Of a stretch of DNA of 64,000 nt, positions 53,640 to 61,927 are shown one piece after another. Below the pieces are notes generated by a model that saw nothing but the letters and a program-made list of their open reading frames with translations, was not told the origin of the DNA and did not search any database. Numbering within the stretch: the first letter of the stretch is position 1; each line of letters opens with the position of its first letter. The position numbers and the translations under genes were made by a program. The stretch comes from Pseudofulvimonas gallinarii (GTDB lineage Bacteria; Pseudomonadota; Gammaproteobacteria; Xanthomonadales; UBA2363), in the NCBI RefSeq assembly GCF_004343305.1, contig NZ_SMAF01000009.1:62001-126000 (forward strand), in the 5' to 3' direction.

Positions 53640-54806
53640 TCAGCCCCGCAACGCCGCGTCGAGCTCGGCGCGCAGGTCTTCCAGGTCCTCGACGCCGACC
53701 GACAGGCGCACCAGGTTGTCGGCAATGCCCAGTTCGGCGCGGCGCTCGGGCGGCACGCTGGCGTGGGTCATGATCGCCGGATGGTTGATGAGGCTTTCGA
53801 CACCGCCCAGCGACTCGGCCAGCGCGAACAGCCGGCAGCGTTCCATCATCCGCACGGAAGCCTCGCGACCACCCTTGACGTAGACGCTGATGATGCCGCC
53901 GAAGCCGGCCATCTGCCGCTTCGCCAGCTCATGCTGCGGATGTGAGGGCAGCCCCGGATAGATCACCTTGTCGACACCCGGATGGCCGTCGAGCCATTGC
54001 GCCAGCGCCATCGCGTTCTCGCAGTGCGCCTTCATGCGCAGGTGCAGGGTCTTGAGGCCGCGAAGCGCCAGGAAGCTGTCGAACGGTCCCTGCACGCCGC
54101 CAACGGCGTTCTGCAGGAAGGTGAGCTGTTCTTCCAGTTCGCTGTCGTCGCCGACGACGAGCATGCCGCCGACAATGTCGGAATGGCCGTTGAGGTACTT
54201 GGTTGCCGAATGCATGACCAGGTGCGCGCCCAGTTCCAGGGGCCGCTGCAGCACCGGCGTGGCGAAGGTGTTGTCGACGGCCAGCCGGATGCCGCGCTTG
54301 CGCGCGAATTCAGCCAAGGCGGCGATGTCGAGCACCTTGAGCATCGGATTGGTCGGTGTCTCGACCCAGATCAGGCGCGTCTCCGGACGCACGGCCGCTT
54401 CCAGCGCGGCGCGGTCACCGAGGTCCACGAAGCTGAATTCCAGCCCGGCGGAGCGCTTGCGCACGCGTTCGAACAGTCGATACGTACCGCCGTAGACGTC
54501 ATCCATGCAGATGACGTGGCTGCCACTGTCGAGCACATCCAGCACCGTCGACGTGGCCGCGAGTCCGGAGGCGAAGGCGTAGCCGCGGCGGCCGCCTTCG
54601 AGGTCGGCGACGCAGCGCTCCCAGGCGAAACGCGTCGGGTTGTGGCTGCGCGAGTATTCGAAGCCCTGGTGCACGCCCGGGCTGGACTGCACGTAGGTGG
54701 ATGTCGCGTAGATCGGCGTCATCACTGCGCCGGTAGTCGGGTCGGGGGACTGCCCGGCGTGGATGGCGCGGGTACCGAGGCCCAGGTTTGCGTCGTGCTG
54801 GCTCAT
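53640..54806 (-). CDS. metB: Cystathionine gamma-synthase/lyase (PLP, Cys/Met metabolism)
   Basis: 388 aa. The family motifs are all present: YSRSHNPTRFAWE, the GGxxGYAFASGLAA phosphate loop, WVETPTNPMLKV, DNTFATPVLQRPLELGAH and the Schiff-base lysine in HSATKYLNGHSD. Follows the cystathionine beta-synthase gene by 30 bp on the same strand, so the pair probably forms the reverse transsulfuration route (homocysteine to cysteine). That context favours gamma-lyase activity; sequence alone does not exclude gamma-synthase. Confidence 0.9.
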   Translation of the reverse strand: MSQHDANLGLGTRAIHAGQSPDPTTGAVMTPIYATSTYVQSSPGVHQGFEYSRSHNPTRFAWERCVADLEGGRRGYAFASGLAATSTVLDVLDSGSHVICMDDVYGGTYRLFERVRKRSAGLEFSFVDLGDRAALEAAVRPETRLIWVETPTNPMLKVLDIAALAEFARKRGIRLAVDNTFATPVLQRPLELGAHLVMHSATKYLNGHSDIVGGMLVVGDDSELEEQLTFLQNAVGGVQGPFDSFLALRGLKTLHLRMKAHCENAMALAQWLDGHPGVDKVIYPGLPSHPQHELAKRQMAGFGGIISVYVKGGREASVRMMERCRLFALAESLGGVESLINHPAIMTHASVPPERRAELGIADNLVRLSVGVEDLEDLRAELDAALRG

Positions 54807-54836
54807 GAGGTCGATGCTTGCAGGAAGGGGTAAGGA

Positions 54837-56204
54837 TCAATGCACGCGGCGGCGCAGGTAGTTGAGCAGATCGATGCGCGTGATCAGGCCGAGGAAGCGC
54901 TCGCCATCCATGACGATGGCGACCAGGCCGCGATCGAAGACCGGCAGCAGCTTTTCGACCGGCTCGTCGACCTGCAGCTTTTCCAGCTTCGTCGCCATCG
55001 CCGTCGAGACCGGGTCGCGGAAGCGCGACTCGTCGCCGTAGACGTGCATCAGCACGTCCGATTCGTCGAGGATGCCGACCAGGTCATCGCCCTCCATCAC
55101 CGGCAGCTGCGAGATCTCGTACAGCTTCATGCGCTGGTAGGCCGTGACCAGCAGGTCGTTCGGACCGATCACCACGGTGTCGCGCTGCTGGAACGGCCGC
55201 ATGATCAGGTCGCGCAGGTCGCCGGTGGGCTGGCGCTCCAGGAAGCCGTTGTCCAGCATCCAGTAGTCGTTGTACATCTTCGACAGGTACTTGTTGCCGG
55301 TATCGCAGACCAGCGTCACCACGCGCCTGGGCTGCGTCTGCTCGCGGCAGTAGCGCAACGCCGCGGCGACCAGCGTGCCGGTCGAGGAACCACCGAAGAT
55401 GCCCTCCTTCGCCAGCAGCTCGCGCGCGGTCAGGAAGCTCTCCTTGTCCGGAATCGCGTAGGCCTTTTTCACCCGCGTGAAGTCGGAGATGCTGGGCAGG
55501 AAATCCTCGCCGATGCCTTCGACCATCCACGAGGCCGACTTGTCGCTGAGCGTGCCCTCGTTGATGTATTCGGCGAGGATCGAGCCGACCGGGTCGGCCA
55601 GGATGAATTCAACATCCGGCGCGGTCTGCGCGAAGTACTTCGACAGGCCACTGAGCGTGCCCGAGGAGCCGCAGCCGAGGATGATCGCGTCCATGCGGCC
55701 GTCCATCTGCGACCAGATCTCCGGACCGGTGCTTTCGATGTGCGCGCGCGGATTGTCGGGATTGCCGAACTGGTTGATGAAGTAGGCGCCCGGCGTTTCG
55801 CGGGCGATGCGCTCGGCGAGATCCTGGTAGTAGTCCGGATGGCCCTTGGCGACGTCGGAGCGCGTCAGCACCACCTCGGCGCCCATGGCCTTGAGATTGA
55901 AGATCTTCTCGCGGCTCATCTTGTCCGGGACGACCAGGATCAGGCGGTAGCCCTTCTGCTGCGCGACCAGGGCCAGGCCCAGGCCGGTGTTGCCGGCAGT
56001 GCCTTCGACCAGCGTGTCCCCGGGCTTGATGCGGCCTGCCTTCTCGGCCGAATCGATCATCGACAGACCGATGCGGTCCTTGATCGAGCCGCCGGGATTG
56101 GCGCTTTCCAGCTTGAGGAACAGTTCGCAAGGACCGGTGTCGAGCTGCCGCACGCGCACCATGGGCGTGTTGCCGATCAGCTCCAGGACGCTGTCGTGGA
56201 TCAT
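54837..56204 (-). CDS. cbs: Cystathionine beta-synthase
   Basis: 455 aa from ATG 56204 (MIHDSVLELIGNTPMV), with GGAA 6-9 nt upstream. The PLP fold type II core (about 1-330) has the Schiff-base K42 in GGSIKDR, the EGTAGNTG phosphate motif and GGSSTGT; a pair of CBS domains fills 335-455. There is no N-terminal heme domain. It condenses serine and homocysteine to cystathionine; the lyase gene follows. Confidence 0.93.
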   Translation of the reverse strand: MIHDSVLELIGNTPMVRVRQLDTGPCELFLKLESANPGGSIKDRIGLSMIDSAEKAGRIKPGDTLVEGTAGNTGLGLALVAQQKGYRLILVVPDKMSREKIFNLKAMGAEVVLTRSDVAKGHPDYYQDLAERIARETPGAYFINQFGNPDNPRAHIESTGPEIWSQMDGRMDAIILGCGSSGTLSGLSKYFAQTAPDVEFILADPVGSILAEYINEGTLSDKSASWMVEGIGEDFLPSISDFTRVKKAYAIPDKESFLTARELLAKEGIFGGSSTGTLVAAALRYCREQTQPRRVVTLVCDTGNKYLSKMYNDYWMLDNGFLERQPTGDLRDLIMRPFQQRDTVVIGPNDLLVTAYQRMKLYEISQLPVMEGDDLVGILDESDVLMHVYGDESRFRDPVSTAMATKLEKLQVDEPVEKLLPVFDRGLVAIVMDGERFLGLITRIDLLNYLRRRVH

Positions 56205-56596
56205 CGTGGTTCCGGAATTGGGGTTGGCCGGGGCCCGGTCCACGCATCGCGGACTGGACGGATCGCCGCCATTGTAGTCCGGAGCACTCGCGCCGCGCCG
56301 GTCGGGCGCTCCGGCGAAATGCAAAGTGCCGTTCGCGGACCTGTGATCGAGCCAGCGGCGGCCAGGGTGCCGGGCTCGGTCCGAGCGGGACCAAGGGCGC
56401 CGGACGAGTGCCCATGAGGCACCGCGGGATTTCTTGTGCGGCGGCGCGCACGCACGCCGGTTGCGTCCCGAACCTCGATTGCCAGGTCCCGCGCTCGGAA
56501 CTGGGGCGGCTCACCAGGCCAGGCCCACCGCCCCGGAGGGCGGGAGGAAGCGGCGCTTTCAGCGACCTCGCTTCGACCCGCCCAGCTGCCCGGCCG
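56205..56596. other. Intergenic region, nothing certain
   Basis: 392 bp between the CBS gene and ydcH. I see no gene. The only structure is a 6-bp hairpin CCGCCC-CGGA-GGGCGG at 56528-56543 without a T-run, so I do not call a terminator. Confidence 0.4.
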
Positions 56597-56818
56597 TCAG
56601 GCCGTGGCGCGTTGAGTTTCGAAGATCTGGGTCAGGCGGTCCTTGGCCCAGAGTTTTTCCTTCTTCATCTGGATCAGCGTGACATCGTCGATCGGCAAGA
56701 CCCCGAGCTCGGCATCCAGAACCTTCTTGTCCAGCTCGCGGTGGCGCTGGTAGAGCGTGCGGAACTCGGGGTTGTCCTTGATCAGGGATTCGATCTCACT
56801 CTGCTGCTGTTCGAACAT
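56597..56818 (-). CDS. YdcH-family DUF465 protein
   Basis: 73 aa with a near-perfect AAGGAGAG ribosome site before ATG 56818. The family motifs are E-S-L-I-K-D-N-P-E-F, RHRELDKKVLDAE and DDVTLIQMKKEKLWAKDRL. DUF465 proteins are short, coiled, cytoplasmic, and of unknown role. Confidence 0.9.
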   Translation of the reverse strand: MFEQQQSEIESLIKDNPEFRTLYQRHRELDKKVLDAELGVLPIDDVTLIQMKKEKLWAKDRLTQIFETQRATA

Positions 56819-57258
56819 CGATACTCTCCTTCTCGCTGCTTCAAGCCGGTCAGGGTGGACCGGCACACAGGCGCGACCCGGGAGGCGGCACGCCGCCCGG
56901 GTACGCATGACAACAAAGGGGGTCGCGGCCGCAGCCTGCGCTGGAGAGGGGAATCGACATCGCCCGGACCGCCGTGGTGGCGGCGCCCCACACTCCATCG
57001 CTCGGGCAGGTCCCGCGACAAGGGGGCTGCGATGTGGAGTTCCAGCGTTTCATTCGGTCACCAGTGGACTGCACTTCCACGGCAAACCCAACCTACTCCT
57101 TTCGCCTGCATCACACAAGCCTGTGTTAAATCATGTTTAACCGTAAAAACAAGGCTTTACGAGCGCAACGGGACGGCCGGGAGCGAAATTTCCGAATTCA
57201 GTTATGATCGACGCCTGCCGGTTTCACCGGCCGGCTTCGTTTGCCAGGGGGAAGTGCG
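56819..57258. promoter_or_regulatory. Divergent intergenic region between ydcH and pilU
   Basis: 440 bp. The part at 57090-57210 is A/T-rich. It contains an inverted repeat GTTAAA-TCATG-TTTAAC (57125-57141), and a TATGAT at 57203-57208 that could be the -10 of pilU 51 bp before its ATG. No clear -35 is visible. Confidence 0.4.
57125..57141. promoter_or_regulatory. GTTAAA/TTTAAC inverted repeat, candidate operator
   Basis: Perfect 6-bp inverted repeat with a 5-nt centre (TCATG) in the A/T-rich part of the ydcH/pilU gap. It could be a regulator site; no regulator is assigned. Confidence 0.3.
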
Positions 57259-58359
57259 ATGGATGTCGATCCGTATCTGCGGTTGATGGTGGACAAGGGA
57301 GCGTCGGACCTGTTCCTGAGCGTCGGGGCGCCGCCCTACCTCAAGGTCGAAGGCCGCATGCGCGCCGTCGGCTCCACTTCCCTGAACGCCGCCGCCGTCG
57401 AAGCCTTCGCCAACGCGCTGATGGACGACATGCAGGCCGCCGAGTTCGAGCGCGCCTGGGAAATGAACCTGGCGGTGAGCCGGCCGCAGATCGGCCGCTT
57501 CCGCGTCAACATCTTCCGCCAGCGTGCCGAAGTCGCGATCGTCATCCGCAACGTCAAGACCGAGCTGCCGCGCATCGAGCACCTGGGCCTGCCGCCGCTG
57601 CTGCGCGACCTGGTGATGCGCCCGCGCGGCCTGATCGTCGTCGCCGGCGCCACCGGTTCGGGCAAGTCCACCACGCTCGCGGCGATGATCGACCACCGCA
57701 ACGAAAGTTCCAGCGGCCACATCCTCACCATCGAGGATCCGGTCGAGTTCCTGCACAAGCACAAGCGTTCGCTGATCAACCAGCGCGAAGTCGGCTTCGA
57801 CACCCACAGCTACCACTCGGCCCTGCGCAACGCCATGCGCGAGGCACCGGACGTGATCATGATCGGCGAGATCCTGGATCGCGAGACCATGGAGGCGGCG
57901 CTGTCGTTCGCCGAGACCGGCCACCTGTGCCTGACGACGCTGCACGCCAACAACGCCGACCAGACCATCGACCGCATCCTCAGCTTCTTCCCCGAGAGCA
58001 CCAAGAACACGACGCTGATGAACCTGTCGATGAACATGGTGGCGATCGTGTCGCAGCGCCTCACCGTCGGCGTCGATGGCCGCCGCGTGCCGGCGGTGGA
58101 AGTGCTGATCAATACGCCGCTGACCCGCGACATCATCCGCCACGGCCGCCTCAACGAGCTCAAGGACGCCATGGAGCGCAGCCTCGAGAACGGCATGCAG
58201 AGCTTCGACCAGGCGCTGTACCGCCTTTACCAGGAACGCCGCATCAGCCAGGAGGAAGCGCTGGCGCACGCCGATTCGCGCGAAGGCCTGGCCCTGCGCA
58301 TGCGACTGGCGGAAGGCTCGGCACTGGGCAGCGAGACGGCCGAGGAAGCGATGTACTGA
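57259..58359 (+). CDS. pilU: Type IV pilus retraction ATPase PilU
   Basis: 366 aa with AGGGGGAA before ATG 57259. It matches PilU (LRLMVDKGASDLFLSVG, and the C-terminal ADSxx-type end) more than PilT. Walker A is GATGSGKST, the Asp-box is LTIEDPVEFLHKHK, His-box TLHANNA, and the Walker B-like loop reads MIGEILDRETM. PilT/PilU normally have Arg in the G-E-x-R loop; here it is Leu. PilU works with PilT in retraction and twitching motility. No pil gene is adjacent and pilT is not seen. Confidence 0.92.
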   Translation: MDVDPYLRLMVDKGASDLFLSVGAPPYLKVEGRMRAVGSTSLNAAAVEAFANALMDDMQAAEFERAWEMNLAVSRPQIGRFRVNIFRQRAEVAIVIRNVKTELPRIEHLGLPPLLRDLVMRPRGLIVVAGATGSGKSTTLAAMIDHRNESSSGHILTIEDPVEFLHKHKRSLINQREVGFDTHSYHSALRNAMREAPDVIMIGEILDRETMEAALSFAETGHLCLTTLHANNADQTIDRILSFFPESTKNTTLMNLSMNMVAIVSQRLTVGVDGRRVPAVEVLINTPLTRDIIRHGRLNELKDAMERSLENGMQSFDQALYRLYQERRISQEEALAHADSREGLALRMRLAEGSALGSETAEEAMY

Positions 58360-58536
58360 CGGCGACGGCGCGGGCGAGATTCGCCTCCGCGCCAGCGGGA
58401 TCCGCCCTGGTGCCGGCGCCGGGGTCGTCACATCGCCGCCGTAGCGGCCGCAGGATGGAACATCGCGGCAGGAACCGCGCATCGGCACCGGTGGACCCGT
58501 TACAGTCCGCCTGTCCCCAACGCCGCAAGCAATGAC

Positions 58537-59580
58537 ATGAGCCAGAGCAGCGACCATGACGACGCCACTGGCGCGACCCGGCCACGCAAGCCGCGCGCCG
58601 AAACCAGCCGCCAGGAACGGATCATGGCCCTGCACCGCAAGCTGCGGGCGGCGCGTCGGCCGATTCCGATCGATACGCTGCGCGAGGAACTGGGTTGTTC
58701 GCGCGCCACCATCTACCGCGACCTCGGCTACCTGCGTGATGCCCTGGGTGCGCCGATCATCCTCGGCGGCGAACCCAGCTCCGCGCGCTACGTCGAAGCC
58801 GGCGGCGAACGCTTCGAGCTGCCCGGCCTGTGGCTGTCCAGCGAGGAACTGCATGCGCTGGTGGCGCTGTACGAGATGGCGTCGCGCAGCAGCGGCGCCG
58901 GTCCGCTCAACGAGGCGCTGACGCCGCTCAAGGCGCGCATCGAACACCTGCTGTCGGTCGAGTCCGGCCGCAGCGGCGGCTGGCCCGAAGGCCGCATCCG
59001 CGTCGTCGCCTCGGCCGCGCGCCGTCTCGACGAGGCGGTGTTCCGCAGCGTCGCCACCGCGACCCTGGAGCGGCGCCGCCTCTCCTTCCATTACGACGCC
59101 CGCAGCACCGGACGTGGCAGCGAACGCGAAGTGTCGCCGCAGCGGCTTGTGCATTACCGGGACAACTGGTACCTCGATGCCTGGGACCATGGCCGCGAAG
59201 CGCTGCGCAGTTTCGCGGTCGATCGCATCCGCGCGCCGCAGATCGGCCGGGATGCCGCGCTCGAAGTCGATCCGGCCACGCTCGACGCGCATGTGGTGGC
59301 TGGCTACGGCATCTTCTCCGGCCCCACGCGCGCGGTCGCGGTGATCCGCTTCTCCGCCCGCGCGGCGCGCTGGGTTGCCGACGAGCGCTGGCATTCGCGC
59401 CAGGAAGGCCAATGGTTGCCGGACGGGCGTTACGAACTGCGCCTGCCTTACAGCAATTCCCGCGAACTGCTGGGCGACGTTCTGCGCTACGGCGGCGATG
59501 CGGAAATCATCGAGCCGCTGCCCCTGCGCGAGGAAGCCAAGAGCACGCTGCACCTGGCCCTGGCCAACTACAGCGACTGA
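58537..59580 (+). CDS. WYL-domain transcriptional regulator
   Basis: 347 aa. N-terminal winged HTH (about 40-90: LREELGCSRATIYRDLGYLRD) and a WYL domain (about 170-260) with the DNWYLDAWDHGR motif in the WYL position and a C-terminal WCX-type region (about 260-345). WYL domains bind nucleic acid or nucleotide ligands and regulate stress or defence genes. Its target cannot be seen; neighbours are pilU and an AEC transporter. Confidence 0.9.
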   Translation: MSQSSDHDDATGATRPRKPRAETSRQERIMALHRKLRAARRPIPIDTLREELGCSRATIYRDLGYLRDALGAPIILGGEPSSARYVEAGGERFELPGLWLSSEELHALVALYEMASRSSGAGPLNEALTPLKARIEHLLSVESGRSGGWPEGRIRVVASAARRLDEAVFRSVATATLERRRLSFHYDARSTGRGSEREVSPQRLVHYRDNWYLDAWDHGREALRSFAVDRIRAPQIGRDAALEVDPATLDAHVVAGYGIFSGPTRAVAVIRFSARAARWVADERWHSRQEGQWLPDGRYELRLPYSNSRELLGDVLRYGGDAEIIEPLPLREEAKSTLHLALANYSD

Positions 59581-59939
59581 CTGCGCCGGCGCGGCGCCGG
59601 TCCGTGCGACATCGGGGCTGCACCCTTCAGCCATGCGCGCGCAGGCTGGCGCCCCCGGCGATGCCTTGCCCGGGCATGCCGGACGGCATCCGTGTGATCG
59701 AACAACATCACACCGGACGTGCGAGGGGCCGAGGCCGGCGACATGGCCTTCCGCACGTCCCGACCCGCAATGCCGTCGTGCTGGCGGCGAGCGACGAGGT
59801 TTCGCGCCGCATGGCGCTGTCGCGGCCCGGCTTTGGCGCGACAATCCGCCCGCCGGCCTGCCCAGCGCAGGCGGCACACGTCCCGCCTGACAAGCCGCCA
59901 TGACGCCCCCACGCCGATTCCCGCTGCCGAACGACTGCC
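59581..59939. other. Intergenic region, no gene seen
   Basis: 359 bp between the WYL regulator and the AEC gene. A 7-bp inverted repeat GTGTGAT/ATCACAC (59692-59698 and 59707-59713) is a possible operator. I see no convincing coding sequence. Confidence 0.4.
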
Positions 59940-60833
59940 GTGATTGAAATTCCCGCCATGCTGGTTGCGGTCGCAGGCGGCTGGTTGTGCCGTCGTCGCC
60001 AGTGGCTGTCGGTGCGCTGGGCCGACCGCCTCAACCGCGCCGTGCTCTGGATCTGCCTGCCGGCGCTGGTCCTCGCCCGCGTGCCCGGCCTGGAACTGCG
60101 CGCGGAGCTGCTGGTCCTGGCCGTGATGCCCTGGCTGCTGACCGGTATCGCGGCGACCGCCGTGCTTGCCAGCGGCCGACTGCTGGGCTGGCCGCGCCCC
60201 GTGACCGGCGCCGTGCTGCTGGCGATGCTCGGCAACACGTCGTTCCTGGGCTTCCCGCTGATCGACACCCTGCTTGGCCCGCAGGCCGTGCAACTGGCGG
60301 CCGTGTACGACCAGTTCGGCACCTTCCTGCTGCTGTCCAGTTACGGCGTGCTGGTGCTGGCGATCTACGGCGGCCAGTCACGGCCCACGTTCGCGGGCGC
60401 CTTCAACCGCCTGGTCCGTTTCCCGCCCTTCCTCGCGCTGCTGCTGGCCTTGCTGTTGCCGGGGCCGCTGCCGCCAACGCTACGCAGCGTGTTCGAACTG
60501 CTGGCCATGCCGCTGCTGCCGATGGTGGCCTTCGCCCTGGGCCTGCACCTGCGACTGCGACTGCCCGAAGGCCGGCGCGGACCGCTTGGCGTCGGACTGG
60601 CGATCAAGCTGCTGGCCATGCCGGCCATCGCCACGGCCCTGCTCATGGCGTGGCCGCCGGGGCCGGATGTGTTTCGCGTCGCCGTGCTGGAAGCGGCGAT
60701 GCCACCCATGTTCACCGCTGGCGCCATGGCTGTCGCGGCCCGCCTGGAACCGGAGCTGAGTTCGGCGCTGGTCGGCTACGGTCTGTTCGCCGGCGTCGCC
60801 ACCGTCTGCGTCTGGGCCTGGTGGCTGGGCTGA
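59940..60833 (+). CDS. AEC (auxin efflux carrier) family transporter
   Basis: 297 aa from GTG 59940 (the next in-frame residues are MIEIPAMLVAVAGGWL). Nine or ten hydrophobic segments in two halves, with the AEC motif GNTSFLGFPLI (about residues 98-108) and a matching LEAAMPPMFTAGAMA near residue 245. AEC proteins are secondary transporters for organic acids or amino acids; substrate unknown. Confidence 0.85.
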   Translation: MIEIPAMLVAVAGGWLCRRRQWLSVRWADRLNRAVLWICLPALVLARVPGLELRAELLVLAVMPWLLTGIAATAVLASGRLLGWPRPVTGAVLLAMLGNTSFLGFPLIDTLLGPQAVQLAAVYDQFGTFLLLSSYGVLVLAIYGGQSRPTFAGAFNRLVRFPPFLALLLALLLPGPLPPTLRSVFELLAMPLLPMVAFALGLHLRLRLPEGRRGPLGVGLAIKLLAMPAIATALLMAWPPGPDVFRVAVLEAAMPPMFTAGAMAVAARLEPELSSALVGYGLFAGVATVCVWAWWLG

Positions 60834-60910
60834 GGGATCCGCGCCGTCGCGGTCGCTGAGACATCGGCGCCGCAGGCTGCCCACGTCATCAACCACGCGT
60901 GGAGCAGGCC

Positions 60911-61273
60911 ATGATTTCCGTCTTCGAACGCTTCTTCGACCGCCTTTCGTTCCGGCACCGCATGCTGCTGGCCTGGGCGGGACTGGGTGGAATGCTTCAG
61001 CTGTGCCTGCCCGCGCTGCACGCCGGCCACGTCTCGCTCTGGCTGTGGTGGCTGCCGCTGACGGCGCTGGGCCTGGATCTGCTGGTGCTGACCACGCGAT
61101 CCGACGAGCCGCCGTCCATCACGCGTATGCGGCGCCGCCCGCGCCGCGCAGCGGCCGGCCGGATTCAGTCGCGCCCGGCCGGCGCCGTGGCGGGCGTCAC
61201 TGTCCGTGCGACAAGGCCACCCAAGGGACTGAGCGTCACTTCGTATTCGACGCCTTCGCGCATCGGCAGGTAG
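60911..61273 (+). CDS. Possible small membrane protein
   Basis: 120 aa from ATG 60911 (MISVFERFFDRLSFRHRMLL). Two hydrophobic segments (about 17-35 and 41-60) resemble a real membrane protein, but the C-terminal about 40 residues (very Arg-rich) overlap a convergent gene that ends at 61165 by 109 bp. Either the two overlap or this frame ends earlier than its stop codon suggests, so confidence is limited. Confidence 0.45.
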   Translation: MISVFERFFDRLSFRHRMLLAWAGLGGMLQLCLPALHAGHVSLWLWWLPLTALGLDLLVLTTRSDEPPSITRMRRRPRRAAAGRIQSRPAGAVAGVTVRATRPPKGLSVTSYSTPSRIGR

Positions 61274-61854
61274 GCGCCGCTGCCATATTCGGTATCGACG
61301 AACGGCAGCCATTTCGGATAGGCGCGGGCGAGCTGCCACAGGTCCAGCGCACCATCGCCGGCCAGGTCATGGGCCGAACGTGACCGCGATCGTTCCAGTT
61401 CGATGTCGCGATAGCGGCCGCTGAGGCGGTCGATCTTGTACACAGGGTCCAGGCCGGCGATCACCGCGTACGGCCGCCATTTGAGTACGCGCGCATCAAG
61501 CTGCCATTCGTCGCCGGCCAGCGCCAGTTCGAGCTGGCGGCCGTCGGCGAGCCGCAGGTGCGCCAGCCATTGCTGGTCGCCGGACCGCGCGAAACTCAGG
61601 CGGGCGACCGGCACTTCGCTGGTCAGGCGGTCGTAGCCATGCAGTGCCAGTCCGAAGAACGCCGATCCAGCCGCAGCCAGTGCCAGCACCGTACTGAGCG
61701 CGAGCCGGTTGAGGGTGCGCAGCGGCCGCCTTGCCCGCGCGGCCTTCACCAGTGACGACAGCGCCCACAACGCCAGCAGCGCGAGGACGACCGCGACACC
61801 GACGAGGGCGCCGAACAGTCCGAACGTTCCCGTTAGGTGGGTGGGAGGACTCAC
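61165..61854 (-). CDS. Membrane protein of unknown function, 5' end at the group II intron
   Basis: The frame ends at 61165 and is well supported from about 61830 down: two membrane helices (about 10-32 and 48-70) followed by a soluble part with LPMREGVEYEVTLSPLGGLVA near the end. Xanthomonadales proteins of this kind are often annotated as 'cation/multidrug efflux pump-like'. The only start, GTG 61852-61854, lies inside intron domain VI; there is no ATG in the exon part. The real 5' exon is therefore probably upstream of the intron (right of the window), so this is the 3' exon of an interrupted gene, or the gene borrows an intron start. Confidence 0.65.
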   Translation of the reverse strand: MSPPTHLTGTFGLFGALVGVAVVLALLALWALSSLVKAARARRPLRTLNRLALSTVLALAAAGSAFFGLALHGYDRLTSEVPVARLSFARSGDQQWLAHLRLADGRQLELALAGDEWQLDARVLKWRPYAVIAGLDPVYKIDRLSGRYRDIELERSRSRSAHDLAGDGALDLWQLARAYPKWLPFVDTEYGSGAYLPMREGVEYEVTLSPLGGLVARTVTPATAPAGRD

Positions 61855-61876
61855 TTGCGTGAGCCCTCCCCCCTAA

Positions 61877-61910
61877 GAACCGTGCGTGCGAGTTCCCTCG
61901 CACACGGCTC
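61877..61910 (-). ncRNA. Group II intron domain V
   Basis: 34 nt on the minus strand, starting GAGCCGTGTGCGAG and ending CGCACGCACGGTTC, with a GGAA tetraloop and a two-stem fold; fits the catalytic domain V consensus, with GGAA instead of GAAA. It is the best sign that this is a group II intron. Confidence 0.9.
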
Positions 61911-61927
61911 AAGCCTGTCGTAACCCC

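Noticed and set aside
54840-56417. A 525-codon plus-strand open frame
   Set aside because: Antisense to the CBS gene; Gln/His-rich without any motif.
56528-56543. Rho-independent terminator after ydcH
   Set aside because: A 6-bp GC hairpin without a following T-run on the relevant strand.
59692-59713. CRP-like site
   Set aside because: GTGTGAT/ATCACAC has an 8-nt centre; it differs from TGTGA-N6-TCACA by the spacer, so I keep it only as an inverted repeat.
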